Shown: one piece after another, positions 8,034 through 15,634 of the stretch
Numbering within the stretch: position 1 is the first letter of the stretch
Layout of the letters: the number at the start of each line of letters is the position of its first letter
Assembly (NCBI RefSeq): GCF_000295095.1
Contig: NZ_JH806632.1
Coordinates: forward strand, 799,253 to 863,252
Reading direction: 5' to 3'
DNA length: 64,000 nucleotides
Source of the DNA: Actinomyces timonensis DSM 23838
GTDB lineage: Bacteria; Actinomycetota; Actinomycetes; Actinomycetales; Actinomycetaceae
Position numbers and translations under genes: made by a program
Notes under the pieces: model-generated
The model's input: the letters and a program-made list of their open reading frames with translations, nothing else
The model's database searches: none
What the model was told of the DNA's origin: nothing

Positions 8034-9161
8034 GTGCCGCTCTTCGATATCGCCCGCGCCGTGGAGGACCAGTTCCACCGCGACGTCATCCCCACGCTCA
8101 AGCGCCGTGGTTGGCGCCCGCGCGTGGTGGCCTACGACGGCTATGGATCGAGCGCGACGGCGCCCGGCGGCGGCGATATGGCGCGGGTGCTGGCGCGCAT
8201 GGTGCTGCGGCCGGCGGATGCTCCCACCGAGGGCCCGCTGTTCCGCTCGCTTCCGGAGAAGCGCCCGGCCTCGGCCGCTGAGGTCCTCGACAACGCCCGC
8301 ATCTCCTTGGCGGACGCGCAGCGCGGCTGGCGCCTGTTCATCGACGCCCCGGTGCCACACCTCCCGGTGACGATCACCGTGGGGGATGCCCGGGTGCGCA
8401 CGCGGGCGGACCGGGAGGGGTACATCGACGTCGTCGTGCGCGGGCACGGCCTGGGCGCGGGCTGGCATGACGCGGTGATCGACGCCGCGGGGGCGGGAAG
8501 CTCCACGGCCCGTGTGCTCGTGGTGGGCCCGGAGCCGACTCTCGGGATCATTTCGGATATCGATGACACGGCGATGATCTCGCACGTGCCGCGCATGCTC
8601 GTGGCGGCGTGGAACCAGTTGGTGAAGTACTCCTCGGCGCGCGAGCCGGTGCCCGGGATGGCCCGCCTCTACCGGCGCGTCCAGCAGGCGCACGGGGGCG
8701 CCCCGGTGTTCTACCTGTCCACGGGGGCGTGGAACGTCATGCCGACTCTGCGCGCGTTCTTCTCCCGCCATGGCTTCCCGGAGGGGCCGGCGCTCATGAC
8801 CGACTGGGGTCCGACGAACACGGGGTGGTTCCGCAGTGGCATCGAGCACAAGCGCACGGAGCTGCGGCGCCTCATGATCGATCTTCCGCAGGTGCGCTGG
8901 CTGCTCGTGGGGGACGACGGCCAGCATGATCCGCTCATCTATGGAGAGGCAGCCCGGGAGCACGCCGACCGCGTGGCCGCGGTGGCGATCCGGCGACTGA
9001 GCGCCACCGAGCAGGTGCTCGCCGGGGGTATCACGGCCCATCCCATGGGCATTGGGCCGGCCGCGCGCACCTTGGCCGAGGCGGATGTGCCGGTGGTGGT
9101 GGGATCGAATGGCTTCGAGCTGGCCACGCGCCTGCCCGCCTCGATCATCGGCAGGGCCTGA
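8034..9161 (+). CDS. App1-like phosphatidate phosphatase domain protein (DUF2183)
   Basis: 375 residues, GTG start placed by the leaderless promoter. The N-terminal 150 residues form a beta-rich domain. The catalytic domain begins at about 165 with GIISDIDDTAMIS, the HAD-type DxDxT motif with nucleophile and acid/base aspartates. It continues with VFYLSTGAWNVMPTLRAFF and ends with WLLVGDDGQHDPLIYGE, the HAD acidic motif. This matches the catalytic domain of yeast App1, a Mg-dependent phosphatidate phosphatase. Bacterial members are mostly uncharacterised. No signal peptide, so probably cytosolic. It is convergent with the putative immunity array, only 18 bases away. Confidence 0.82.
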   Translation: MPLFDIARAVEDQFHRDVIPTLKRRGWRPRVVAYDGYGSSATAPGGGDMARVLARMVLRPADAPTEGPLFRSLPEKRPASAAEVLDNARISLADAQRGWRLFIDAPVPHLPVTITVGDARVRTRADREGYIDVVVRGHGLGAGWHDAVIDAAGAGSSTARVLVVGPEPTLGIISDIDDTAMISHVPRMLVAAWNQLVKYSSAREPVPGMARLYRRVQQAHGGAPVFYLSTGAWNVMPTLRAFFSRHGFPEGPALMTDWGPTNTGWFRSGIEHKRTELRRLMIDLPQVRWLLVGDDGQHDPLIYGEAAREHADRVAAVAIRRLSATEQVLAGGITAHPMGIGPAARTLAEADVPVVVGSNGFELATRLPASIIGRA

Positions 9162-9179
9162 TTCGCGAGTTCCCCGCTG

Positions 9180-9716
9180 TCAGGGCGCGTCCAGTGTCCC
9201 GGGAGTGAGGTAGCCCTCCTCCTCGTAGTATGCGAGATCTCTATACAACTGGGTGATGAAGGGTGACTCAATTTCTGCCATGACTAGGGCACTTAGTCCC
9301 CCAAGGGTCACTGTCACATCATTGGGCAGCACCCACGAATGCTCCGTATGATCATCTCGAGTATTGTCAGACGGAGCGCCCCATAATTCGGAGAGCGCGC
9401 CGACATAGGCCCGGTACGCCGATCGCGCAAGAGGATCGCAGATCGCATCTTCCCCATCTCCCCCCCGCGACGAGAGGGGAATGCTCACGCCCTTGACATT
9501 CCCATACTTGTCAACTCGGTCAATAAATCCGTCGTCCCTGCCATCACAGGAGAGCTTGGTGGTGAAAAACCTCCCGTCGTCCACCGCAGGCCTCCAACCA
9601 AGACGATCCCGTATGCCAAACGCCTCCTGAAGACCCATCGGCCACTCGCGGTCAGTCCACGCCCGGATCCAGCTCACCGCTTCCTGCACAGGGAGCACTC
9701 GAAACTCAACCGTCAT
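9180..9716 (-). CDS. Putative immunity protein, fourth tandem copy
   Basis: 178 residues, last of four paralogues downstream of the PrsW-nuclease protein. Shares with the other copies an N-terminal FRVLPVQEAVSWIRAWTDRE, a GLGW-like loop, PLSSRGGDGEDA, AYRAYVGALSELWGAP, HSWVLPNDVTVTLGG and the C-terminal YYEEEGYLTPGT. Small, acidic and cytosolic, with no transmembrane segment or catalytic motif. It starts by a 4-base ATGA overlap with the third copy. It differs from the third copy mostly in residues 45-75 and in its tail. I recall similar actinomycete proteins catalogued as DUF6301, but this is unverified. The immunity role is inferred from the position after a toxin-like gene and from the tandem duplication. 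Confidence 0.7.
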   Translation of the reverse strand: MTVEFRVLPVQEAVSWIRAWTDREWPMGLQEAFGIRDRLGWRPAVDDGRFFTTKLSCDGRDDGFIDRVDKYGNVKGVSIPLSSRGGDGEDAICDPLARSAYRAYVGALSELWGAPSDNTRDDHTEHSWVLPNDVTVTLGGLSALVMAEIESPFITQLYRDLAYYEEEGYLTPGTLDAP

Positions 9717-10249
9717 GGCACATCAAACGTCCCGGGAGTGAGGTAGCCCTCCTCCTCGTAGTATGCAATCTCTCTATCCAACTGAGTGATCGAGGGTGAG
9801 TCAATTTCTGCGATAATTAGAGCGCTTAGTCCCCCGAGGGTCACTGTCACATCATTGGGCAGCACCCAAGAATGCTCCGTATGATCATCTCGAGTATTGT
9901 CGGACGGCGCGCCCCATAATTCGGAGAGCGCCCCGACGTAAGCGCGGTACGCCGATCGTGCAAGAGGATCACATGTCGCATCTTCCCCATCTCCCCCCCG
10001 TGACGAGAGGGGAAACCAAACACCCTCGATATTTCCATACTCATCGACGTCATCGATAAACCCGTCTTCCCTGCCATCATCGGATAACTTCGTGGTAAAT
10101 AGCGTTCCGTCGCCCGGCGAGGGCCTCCAGCCAAGACGATCCCGTATGCCAAAAGCCTCCTGAAGACCCATCGGCCACTCGCGGTCAGTCCACGCCCGGA
10201 TCCAGGCGACAGCTTCAGCGACAGGAAGCACTCGAAACTCAACCGTCAT
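9713..10249 (-). CDS. Putative immunity protein, third tandem copy
   Basis: 178 residues, nearly identical in layout to the copies on either side. Coupled to its neighbours by ATGA overlaps on both ends. Variable positions cluster around residues 45-75 (SPGDGTLFTTKL, DEYGNIEGVWFPLSS), while both ends are almost invariant. In tandem immunity arrays such variable patches often determine which toxin variant is bound; applying that here is inference. Base composition is visibly lower in GC than the neighbouring housekeeping genes, as in the whole array. Confidence 0.7.
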   Translation of the reverse strand: MTVEFRVLPVAEAVAWIRAWTDREWPMGLQEAFGIRDRLGWRPSPGDGTLFTTKLSDDGREDGFIDDVDEYGNIEGVWFPLSSRGGDGEDATCDPLARSAYRAYVGALSELWGAPSDNTRDDHTEHSWVLPNDVTVTLGGLSALIIAEIDSPSITQLDREIAYYEEEGYLTPGTFDVP

Positions 10250-10782
10250 GGCACATCAAACGTCCCGGGAGTGAGGTAGCCCTTCTCCTCGTAGTAGGCA
10301 ATCTCTCTATCCAACTGAGTGATCGAGGGCGAACCAATTTCCACTGTAATTAGCGCGCTTAGCCCACCAAGTCTCACCGTCACGTCATTGGGCAGCACCC
10401 ACGAATGCTCCGTATGAGCGTTTCGAGTGTTGTCAGATGGCGCGCCCCACAATTCGGAGAGCGCGTCGACATAGGCGCGGTAAGCCGATCGCGCAAGAGG
10501 ATCGCAGATCGCATCTTCCCCATCTCCCCCCCGTGACGAGAGAGGAAACCTAACTCCCTCGACATTTCCACGCTCATCAACGTCATCGATAAATCCGTCT
10601 GCCCTGCCATCATCGGACAACTTCGTGGTAAATCGCGTCCCATCGTCCGACGCGGGCCTCCAAGCAAGACGATCTCGTATTCCAAAAGCTTCCGGAATAC
10701 CCATCGGCCACTCGCGGTCAGTCCACGCCCGGATCCAGCTCACCGCTTCCTGCACAGGGAGCGCTCGAAACTCAACCGTCAT
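10246..10782 (-). CDS. Putative immunity protein, second tandem copy
   Basis: 178 residues, the most upstream of the three highly similar copies. Start ATG at 10780-10782 overlaps the stop of the first copy by 4 bases. Distinguishing changes from the others are PMGIPEAFGIRDRLAWRP near residue 30, DERGNVEGVRFPL in the middle and EEKGYLTPGT near the end. It shares the C-terminal TFDVP with the first and third copies. The 533-base spacing to the next copy is not a multiple of three, so each gene sits in a different frame. Confidence 0.7.
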   Translation of the reverse strand: MTVEFRALPVQEAVSWIRAWTDREWPMGIPEAFGIRDRLAWRPASDDGTRFTTKLSDDGRADGFIDDVDERGNVEGVRFPLSSRGGDGEDAICDPLARSAYRAYVDALSELWGAPSDNTRNAHTEHSWVLPNDVTVRLGGLSALITVEIGSPSITQLDREIAYYEEKGYLTPGTFDVP

Positions 10783-11309
10783 GGCACATCAAACGTCCCG
10801 GGAGTGAGGTAGCCCTCCTCCTCGTAGAACTCTTCGACTTGATGAATTTGAGTAATTGCCGGCGAATCAATTTCGACATGAATTAATGAATCCTGCCCTG
10901 ACACACTGACAGTGAGTCCATTCGGATGGATCCACCGGCGTCGACGTATCCCATAGCTCGGAGAATCACATTTGACCCCGGGACCCCATAACGCTGACAA
11001 CTTTTCAATATAGGCTTCGTATGTCGATCTTGAGAGCGGTTCACAGGAGGCCGCATCTTCACATCCCCGGGACGACAACGGAAAACTTACGCCTTCGATC
11101 CAGCCATTTTTATCCGGGAATCCGATATATCCATCTTCCTCGGGCGACAGTCGCGTCGCAAATATAGACCCATCATCCGGCCTGGGTCGCCATCCAAGCT
11201 GATCGCGAACCGCAAACGCCTCGCCCATCGACATCGGCCACTTATGATCTGTCCACGCCCGAATCCAAGACACAGCCTCGGCCACGGAGAGAACGCGAAA
11301 TTCAGTCAT
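10779..11309 (-). CDS. Putative cognate immunity protein, first and most divergent copy
   Basis: 176 residues, directly after the toxin-like gene with an 11-base gap. A very strong ribosome binding site (GAGGAGGAG) lies partly over the toxin stop. The ends match the other three copies (FRVLSVAEAVSWIRAWTDHK; EEFYEEEGYLTPGTFDVP), but the middle is quite different, with DEEDGYIGFPDKNGWIEGV-like and CDSPSYGIRRRRWIHPNG stretches. Being adjacent and divergent, it is the best candidate for the true partner of the neighbouring nuclease domain; the other three would then be accessory copies. That assignment is inference. Confidence 0.72.
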   Translation of the reverse strand: MTEFRVLSVAEAVSWIRAWTDHKWPMSMGEAFAVRDQLGWRPRPDDGSIFATRLSPEEDGYIGFPDKNGWIEGVSFPLSSRGCEDAASCEPLSRSTYEAYIEKLSALWGPGVKCDSPSYGIRRRRWIHPNGLTVSVSGQDSLIHVEIDSPAITQIHQVEEFYEEEGYLTPGTFDVP

Positions 11310-11320
11310 TTGTCTCCTCC

Positions 11321-14005
11321 TCAGATCGCCGCGATTTTAGCGTTCATTTTGTCAATAAATTCCCTCGTTGGCGCGACCGACTCAGAGTACACGCTATGCG
11401 TCGCACCAGCCGAAGGGGTTGTCAGCACATCTGTGCGCATCTTGGTGCGTCCGCTTACAACCGACTCCCATACATTTGGATTATCACGAAAGTAACGGAC
11501 GACTCGTTTATCACTTAACATTCGATCCATCGAATAATTCGATGTTCCTTGCGCTGCAGGAGATCCGCTCAACTCTCTAAGTTTGTAGGTCTTTCCTGGC
11601 TGATAGCTGGCCGCGCCCCCCTTATACTCCGGTATCACTAGTTCATCTCCGTCGGACGATACGGCGAGCCCGTCTACTTGCCCAGCACCAGTATTACGAG
11701 CTGCCGGCTCTGATCGAAATTCGCTAGGAGTTTCGTATCCTCGACGCGCAAGCGCCTGTTCACCCCCTCTTTCACCAGCGTACCTAGCCGTCCGGGCAAT
11801 ATCGCCGCGACCCGCACTTACCTCATTTGCTACCTGCTTGAGTCTCCTGATATCCTCCGGATCGGCTTTTTTCTTCTCGAGGAGTCCTATCGTGTCACTG
11901 ATTTTTCCCCTCGTGAAGTCCGATGCGGTCAGGCCGTACTTGTTGGCAAGAGTCTCCAACTCAGAGATGTTGGCGTCAAGGGCCGCCTTCTTCCTCGCCC
12001 GGTCCTCGAAGATGCTCTCGAGCTCCCTCAGATCCTCTGCCTCGGACGCTCCATGCCTGGCCGCCCGCCGCTCAGCGGCCGCCTCCGCGGCGCGCCGCGC
12101 CGCCCCACTCTCCGATGCGGCCCGTCCGCGCGCGGCCCACTCGGCGGCCTCTCCCATCTCCTCGCGCATCGCGCGGGTCTTGGCCAGGGTCTCCGCCGTC
12201 GCATGACCCGCCCTCCCCATGAAGGAGCCAGGAACGAAGGTCAGGGCGAAGTCAACGATGTCGAGAACGAGCTTCTCCGGCGTCGCCGTGGACAAGTACT
12301 CCTTGATGGCCGCCGCGGGATCGCGCAGCAGGGAGTCGAGCCCCGCCCCATGGGCGGCCACCCAGGTCAAGATGCCAGTCGCACCCATCGCCAGCGCGAA
12401 CGAGCCCCCAGAGGCCATGATGAGCAGGACTCCGAGAGCCGTCAGGAGGATCTGCCCGCCCATGCCCAGCCCGTCCCACCACTCCGCGAGCATCTCGAGC
12501 AGGCCCGCGAAGAACATCCCATCCCCGTCGGTGGTGAGGAACTCACCAACCTCCTGGGAGATCATCAGCCCCCACCAGCACACCCCCACCAGCAGGAGCG
12601 CGCACAGGAGCGCCCACAACCGGAAGAGCCACCGAGCACGGGGCTCGCGCCCCGGGGCCCCACGCCCCATGGCATCGGCGCGCACCCCGCGCACCTGCAC
12701 CCCCATCGCGCTCCCCTGGCGCATCGCCGCCCACGTCCCCCAGCGCCGATCCCCATACGCCCGGAAGACCACCACCATGTCACTCCACGTGAACTGCGCC
12801 AGGGCCATCACCGAGGCCATAGCGGCCCGCAGCGGGGCCGGCAGCTCGATCACGGGGAACCGGACAGCGGGAGCATCCCCCACCGTGAACCCATGGACGC
12901 CCATGCACGCCCGCCGGTAGGCGTCCACCAGGAGGCACACCACGAGCATGAGCACCGAGACGGGGATGCTCAGCGAGCCCTCGGACCCGGCGCTCCAGAG
13001 GAAAGGAATCCACCCCGGCACACCAGGCGTCCTGGCATCGCTCCAGTCCACAAGCGAGGCATTGCCATTCCACCCAGCATGATCCGCGATCATCTGAAGC
13101 AGGGCCAGCACCGGCAGCGCCAGGGCCGCCGCCCGCCTGACAACCACCCTCAGGGGAGTCCTCGCGACAGGACCGATGCGCCACAGCGCGATCGCCAGGC
13201 CGATAGCCATAGCCACCGTCATGGTGTGCACCTGGTGCCCTACCGCCAGCCCGTCGGTCATCTCGCTGGAGTAGGAGCCGATCGTCCACGGGTTGGGCGA
13301 GTAATGGAAGCGCTCCTCGCCGAGAACCCGCTCCCACAGGCCTGGCTCGCCCAGACGCCTCACGCTGTCCTCGGCCACCGTGAATCCCAGGCCAGAGGCG
13401 AAACCGAGGAGCGCCCAGTCCACCGCGGCGAAGCGCCGGACCCTGCCCGGCGCCAGCACGGCGAGCAGCACGAGCACCACGAGCTTGGCGGGCTCCTCGA
13501 TGAACGCGGCGAGCGTCACCCTCGCGCCGTCGTCCGACGGCGACAGCCCACCCAGCCCGCCGATCCAGCGGGTCGCCAGGGCCGTCGCCACGGCGCTCCA
13601 GATGCCGATCCCGTAGACGGCGGAGATCGCCCGCCACCCGATGGTTCGCGTGCGGGCGAGCATCGTGATGAGCACGAGCCCCATGGCGGCGAAGATGGGT
13701 GGCACCATGGCCACCGCGAGCCGGGGGATGACGATGAGCGCGATGATCCCCAGCGGGATCGCGATCGCGTAGAGGGCCCACACCGTGCGGCACAGGTTTC
13801 TCGCGAACCTGAGATGCCGAGCCCACCATCCCCGGTAGGCCGCGCTGAGCCTCTCCCACCACTCGGGAGGATGACCCCGGTACGCGCTGAGAACCAGCGC
13901 CGCAGACCCCCTGGCAGTGCCCCCAGGGGCCCCAAGGCCCGCTCGCAGGGGGCCGCCACCGGTGGGGGCCCAGGCTCCATAGACAGCGCCATTACTCATC
14001 GACAC
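11321..14005 (-). CDS. PrsW-type intramembrane protease fused to a C-terminal PD-(D/E)xK-like nuclease (putative polymorphic toxin)
   Basis: 894 residues. Residues about 70-365 form a multi-pass membrane domain with PrsW motifs: FIEEPAKLV (about 168), FTVAEDSVRR (about 208), GHQVHT (about 256) and MIADHAGW (about 305), the conserved Glu/Asp/His set of this metalloprotease family. Two further hydrophobic blocks lie at about 462-482 and 518-560. Next comes a long Ala/Arg/Glu helical, probably coiled-coil region (about 600-740). The tip (about 750-894) holds QVDGLAV (Asp778) and LVIPEYKGG (Glu793, Lys795), a D-x14-E-x-K pattern typical of restriction-endonuclease-fold toxins. The nucleotides coding the tip are much AT-richer than the rest, as expected of an exchanged toxin module. 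GTG start with a TACGGT box 7 bases upstream. Nuclease activity and export are inference. Confidence 0.78.
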   Translation of the reverse strand: MSMSNGAVYGAWAPTGGGPLRAGLGAPGGTARGSAALVLSAYRGHPPEWWERLSAAYRGWWARHLRFARNLCRTVWALYAIAIPLGIIALIVIPRLAVAMVPPIFAAMGLVLITMLARTRTIGWRAISAVYGIGIWSAVATALATRWIGGLGGLSPSDDGARVTLAAFIEEPAKLVVLVLLAVLAPGRVRRFAAVDWALLGFASGLGFTVAEDSVRRLGEPGLWERVLGEERFHYSPNPWTIGSYSSEMTDGLAVGHQVHTMTVAMAIGLAIALWRIGPVARTPLRVVVRRAAALALPVLALLQMIADHAGWNGNASLVDWSDARTPGVPGWIPFLWSAGSEGSLSIPVSVLMLVVCLLVDAYRRACMGVHGFTVGDAPAVRFPVIELPAPLRAAMASVMALAQFTWSDMVVVFRAYGDRRWGTWAAMRQGSAMGVQVRGVRADAMGRGAPGREPRARWLFRLWALLCALLLVGVCWWGLMISQEVGEFLTTDGDGMFFAGLLEMLAEWWDGLGMGGQILLTALGVLLIMASGGSFALAMGATGILTWVAAHGAGLDSLLRDPAAAIKEYLSTATPEKLVLDIVDFALTFVPGSFMGRAGHATAETLAKTRAMREEMGEAAEWAARGRAASESGAARRAAEAAAERRAARHGASEAEDLRELESIFEDRARKKAALDANISELETLANKYGLTASDFTRGKISDTIGLLEKKKADPEDIRRLKQVANEVSAGRGDIARTARYAGERGGEQALARRGYETPSEFRSEPAARNTGAGQVDGLAVSSDGDELVIPEYKGGAASYQPGKTYKLRELSGSPAAQGTSNYSMDRMLSDKRVVRYFRDNPNVWESVVSGRTKMRTDVLTTPSAGATHSVYSESVAPTREFIDKMNAKIAAI

Positions 14006-14018
14006 AGGTCAGACCGTA
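14006..14018 (-). promoter_or_regulatory. Likely promoter -10 box of the PrsW-nuclease/immunity operon
   Basis: TACGGT on the minus strand at 14013-14018, seven bases before the GTG at 14003-14005, fitting the leaderless pattern. An ATG two codons later is an alternative start. No other promoter-like site was seen before the immunity genes, so all five genes may share this transcript. Confidence 0.45.
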
Positions 14019-14267
14019 AGCAGACCGGAAAAGTCACAGCAAGGTCACGGTCCCCGGGGAGGATGGGTAGTCCACGGGGAGTGATGGGGAGAAGACGGTC
14101 CCACGACCCCGCGCGCTCCAACACCAAGGACTTAAGCCCCAGGATCGGTCTTGTGGTTCGCCCGCTGAGGGCCCTCGGGCGCGCCTCGCCCAGGAGTCGC
14201 CGGACGGCTAGGCTGGGCGCCGCGGTCCGGGCGCAACGGGCCCGCCGCACGCATCTAGGAGGCACGC

Positions 14268-14573
14268 ATGAGCAAGCTCCCCTTCGTCCTCGGCCTCAGC
14301 GCCGGGTACGTCCTGGGCACCCGGGCGGGCCGCGCCCAGTACGAGCGCATCAAGGCGACCGCCAAGGGCGTCGCCGAGCAGCCCTTCGTCCGCACGCGGG
14401 TCGACGCCGCCCAGGCACGGGTCGCCCAGGCCGTGCGCCAGCAGGGCGAGGCCGTCACCGACAAGGTGGCCGACGCCGTCAAGGAGCGTCTCTTCGGCGC
14501 CCCCGCCGCCCCGGCGTCGCGCGGCTCCGAGCCGATCGCCGTCGACGACGCCACGATCCGGCCCGTCCGATAG
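14268..14573 (+). CDS. YtxH-like small protein
   Basis: 101 residues. An N-terminal hydrophobic Gly-rich segment (LPFVLGLSAGYVLGTRAGR) is followed by a basic, amphipathic helix with regular Ala/Val/Gln repeats (RVDAAQARVAQAVRQQGEAV) and a short Ala/Pro tail. This matches small membrane-associated YtxH-type proteins that are frequent in actinobacteria and of unclear function. A strong RBS (AGGAGG) precedes the ATG. A TAGGCT box at 14209-14214 is a likely promoter. It is convergent with the TRIC channel gene, only 15 bases away. Confidence 0.65.
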   Translation: MSKLPFVLGLSAGYVLGTRAGRAQYERIKATAKGVAEQPFVRTRVDAAQARVAQAVRQQGEAVTDKVADAVKERLFGAPAAPASRGSEPIAVDDATIRPVR

Positions 14574-14588
14574 CGGCGCCCGCGCCCC

Positions 14589-15470
14589 TCAGAGGTCCTC
14601 GGGGTCGAGGGGCTTGCGGCCGCGCAGCCATGCGCGGGAGGCACCGCCGCCCCCACTGGCCTGCCGCGCGCCGTCGCCCTTGAGACGCAGGCCCATGAGC
14701 CCCCGGCGCCACCCGATCGCGCTGGTGCTCGACAGCGACCAACGAGCAGGCCGCTCCCCCCGATCGCCCCGGGCGCGCCGCCTCGACTCACGGTCCCCCA
14801 CCACGGGCAGCTGCCAGGAGCGCCAGTAGGCGAGCAGGCACAGCCCCGCCCCCACGAGCATGGCGCCGAGCATCCCCCAGCTCTCATGGAATCCCGCGCG
14901 GACCATCGCCACATCGGTCAGTGCGGCGATGAGGGCGGGCACGGCGTAGAGCTTGTTGCCGCCGAAAACCGCAGGGGTCTCCCCCACGGAGACGTCGCGG
15001 ATCATCGATCCACCCACCGCCGTCAGGCACCCCAGCAGGAGCGCGGGCATGACGCCCAGTCCATTGGCGAGGGCCTTGGAGGCGCCCGTGGCCGCCCACA
15101 CGCCCAGGACGAGCGCGTCGGCCACCACGAGGAAGCGGCGGGCCGGGCGGGAGGTGAAGGGGACGAGCCAGGCGATCATCGCGCCCGCGCAGGCGGCGTA
15201 GAGGTAATAGGGGTCGGTCAGGGCGAAGGGCGGGCCGTTCTGGATCATGACGTCGCGCAGGATGCCGCCAGCGGTCGCCGTGAGGATCGCGAGGACCACG
15301 AAGCCCACGAGGTCGAAGTTCTTGCGGCGGGCGATGAGCGCCCCCAGGATCCCGTTGAACAGCACGCCGGACAGGTCGATGGCGCGGAAGGTCACGGGCA
15401 GGGCGCCGAGGGCCGTGATCTGCGCGGGATGAAGCGCGATGGGGAGGCAGATCGCTGACAGCACGGCCAC
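14589..15470 (-). CDS. TRIC family (UPF0126) cation channel protein
   Basis: 293 residues with about seven hydrophobic helices in two inverted repeat halves. Each half has the diagnostic Gly-rich turn: TAGGILRDVM in the first, VGGSMIRDVS in the second. The YYLYA(A) and KLYAVPALIAA segments are also typical. Prokaryotic TRIC homologues are trimeric potassium-permeable channels. The last 80 residues are an unusually long, Arg/Gly-rich cytosolic tail (ESRRRARGDRGERPARW) absent from short family members; its role is unknown. The start was taken at 15470; a start two codons into the hydrophobic region cannot be excluded. Confidence 0.8.
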   Translation of the reverse strand: MAVLSAICLPIALHPAQITALGALPVTFRAIDLSGVLFNGILGALIARRKNFDLVGFVVLAILTATAGGILRDVMIQNGPPFALTDPYYLYAACAGAMIAWLVPFTSRPARRFLVVADALVLGVWAATGASKALANGLGVMPALLLGCLTAVGGSMIRDVSVGETPAVFGGNKLYAVPALIAALTDVAMVRAGFHESWGMLGAMLVGAGLCLLAYWRSWQLPVVGDRESRRRARGDRGERPARWSLSSTSAIGWRRGLMGLRLKGDGARQASGGGGASRAWLRGRKPLDPEDL

Positions 15471-15634
15471 ACGATAGAGGATGCGCGGCGGGCTGAGCGG
15501 GCACGCTGCGAGGACTCACCGGGGGCGGGGAGGAATGCCGTGGGAACGTGATGGGGGCGCGCCGGCGGCCGCCTCCTCAGGCTCCCCGAAACCACCGCTG
15601 GCGGGCCCGTCGACCGCAGGGGGAGGATCGAGCC

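Larger units (their letters stand above)
9180..10782 (-). repeat. Three direct tandem copies of a 533-bp gene unit
   Basis: Starts at 10782, 10249 and 9716 are exactly 533 bases apart, equal to one 537-base gene minus the 4-base overlap. The copies are very similar in DNA as well as protein; for example the stretch before each start and the 3' end 'ccgggagtgaggtag' recur almost unchanged. This indicates recent in-place duplication, by unequal recombination or slippage. The fourth, most upstream gene is a related but older copy. Confidence 0.8.
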
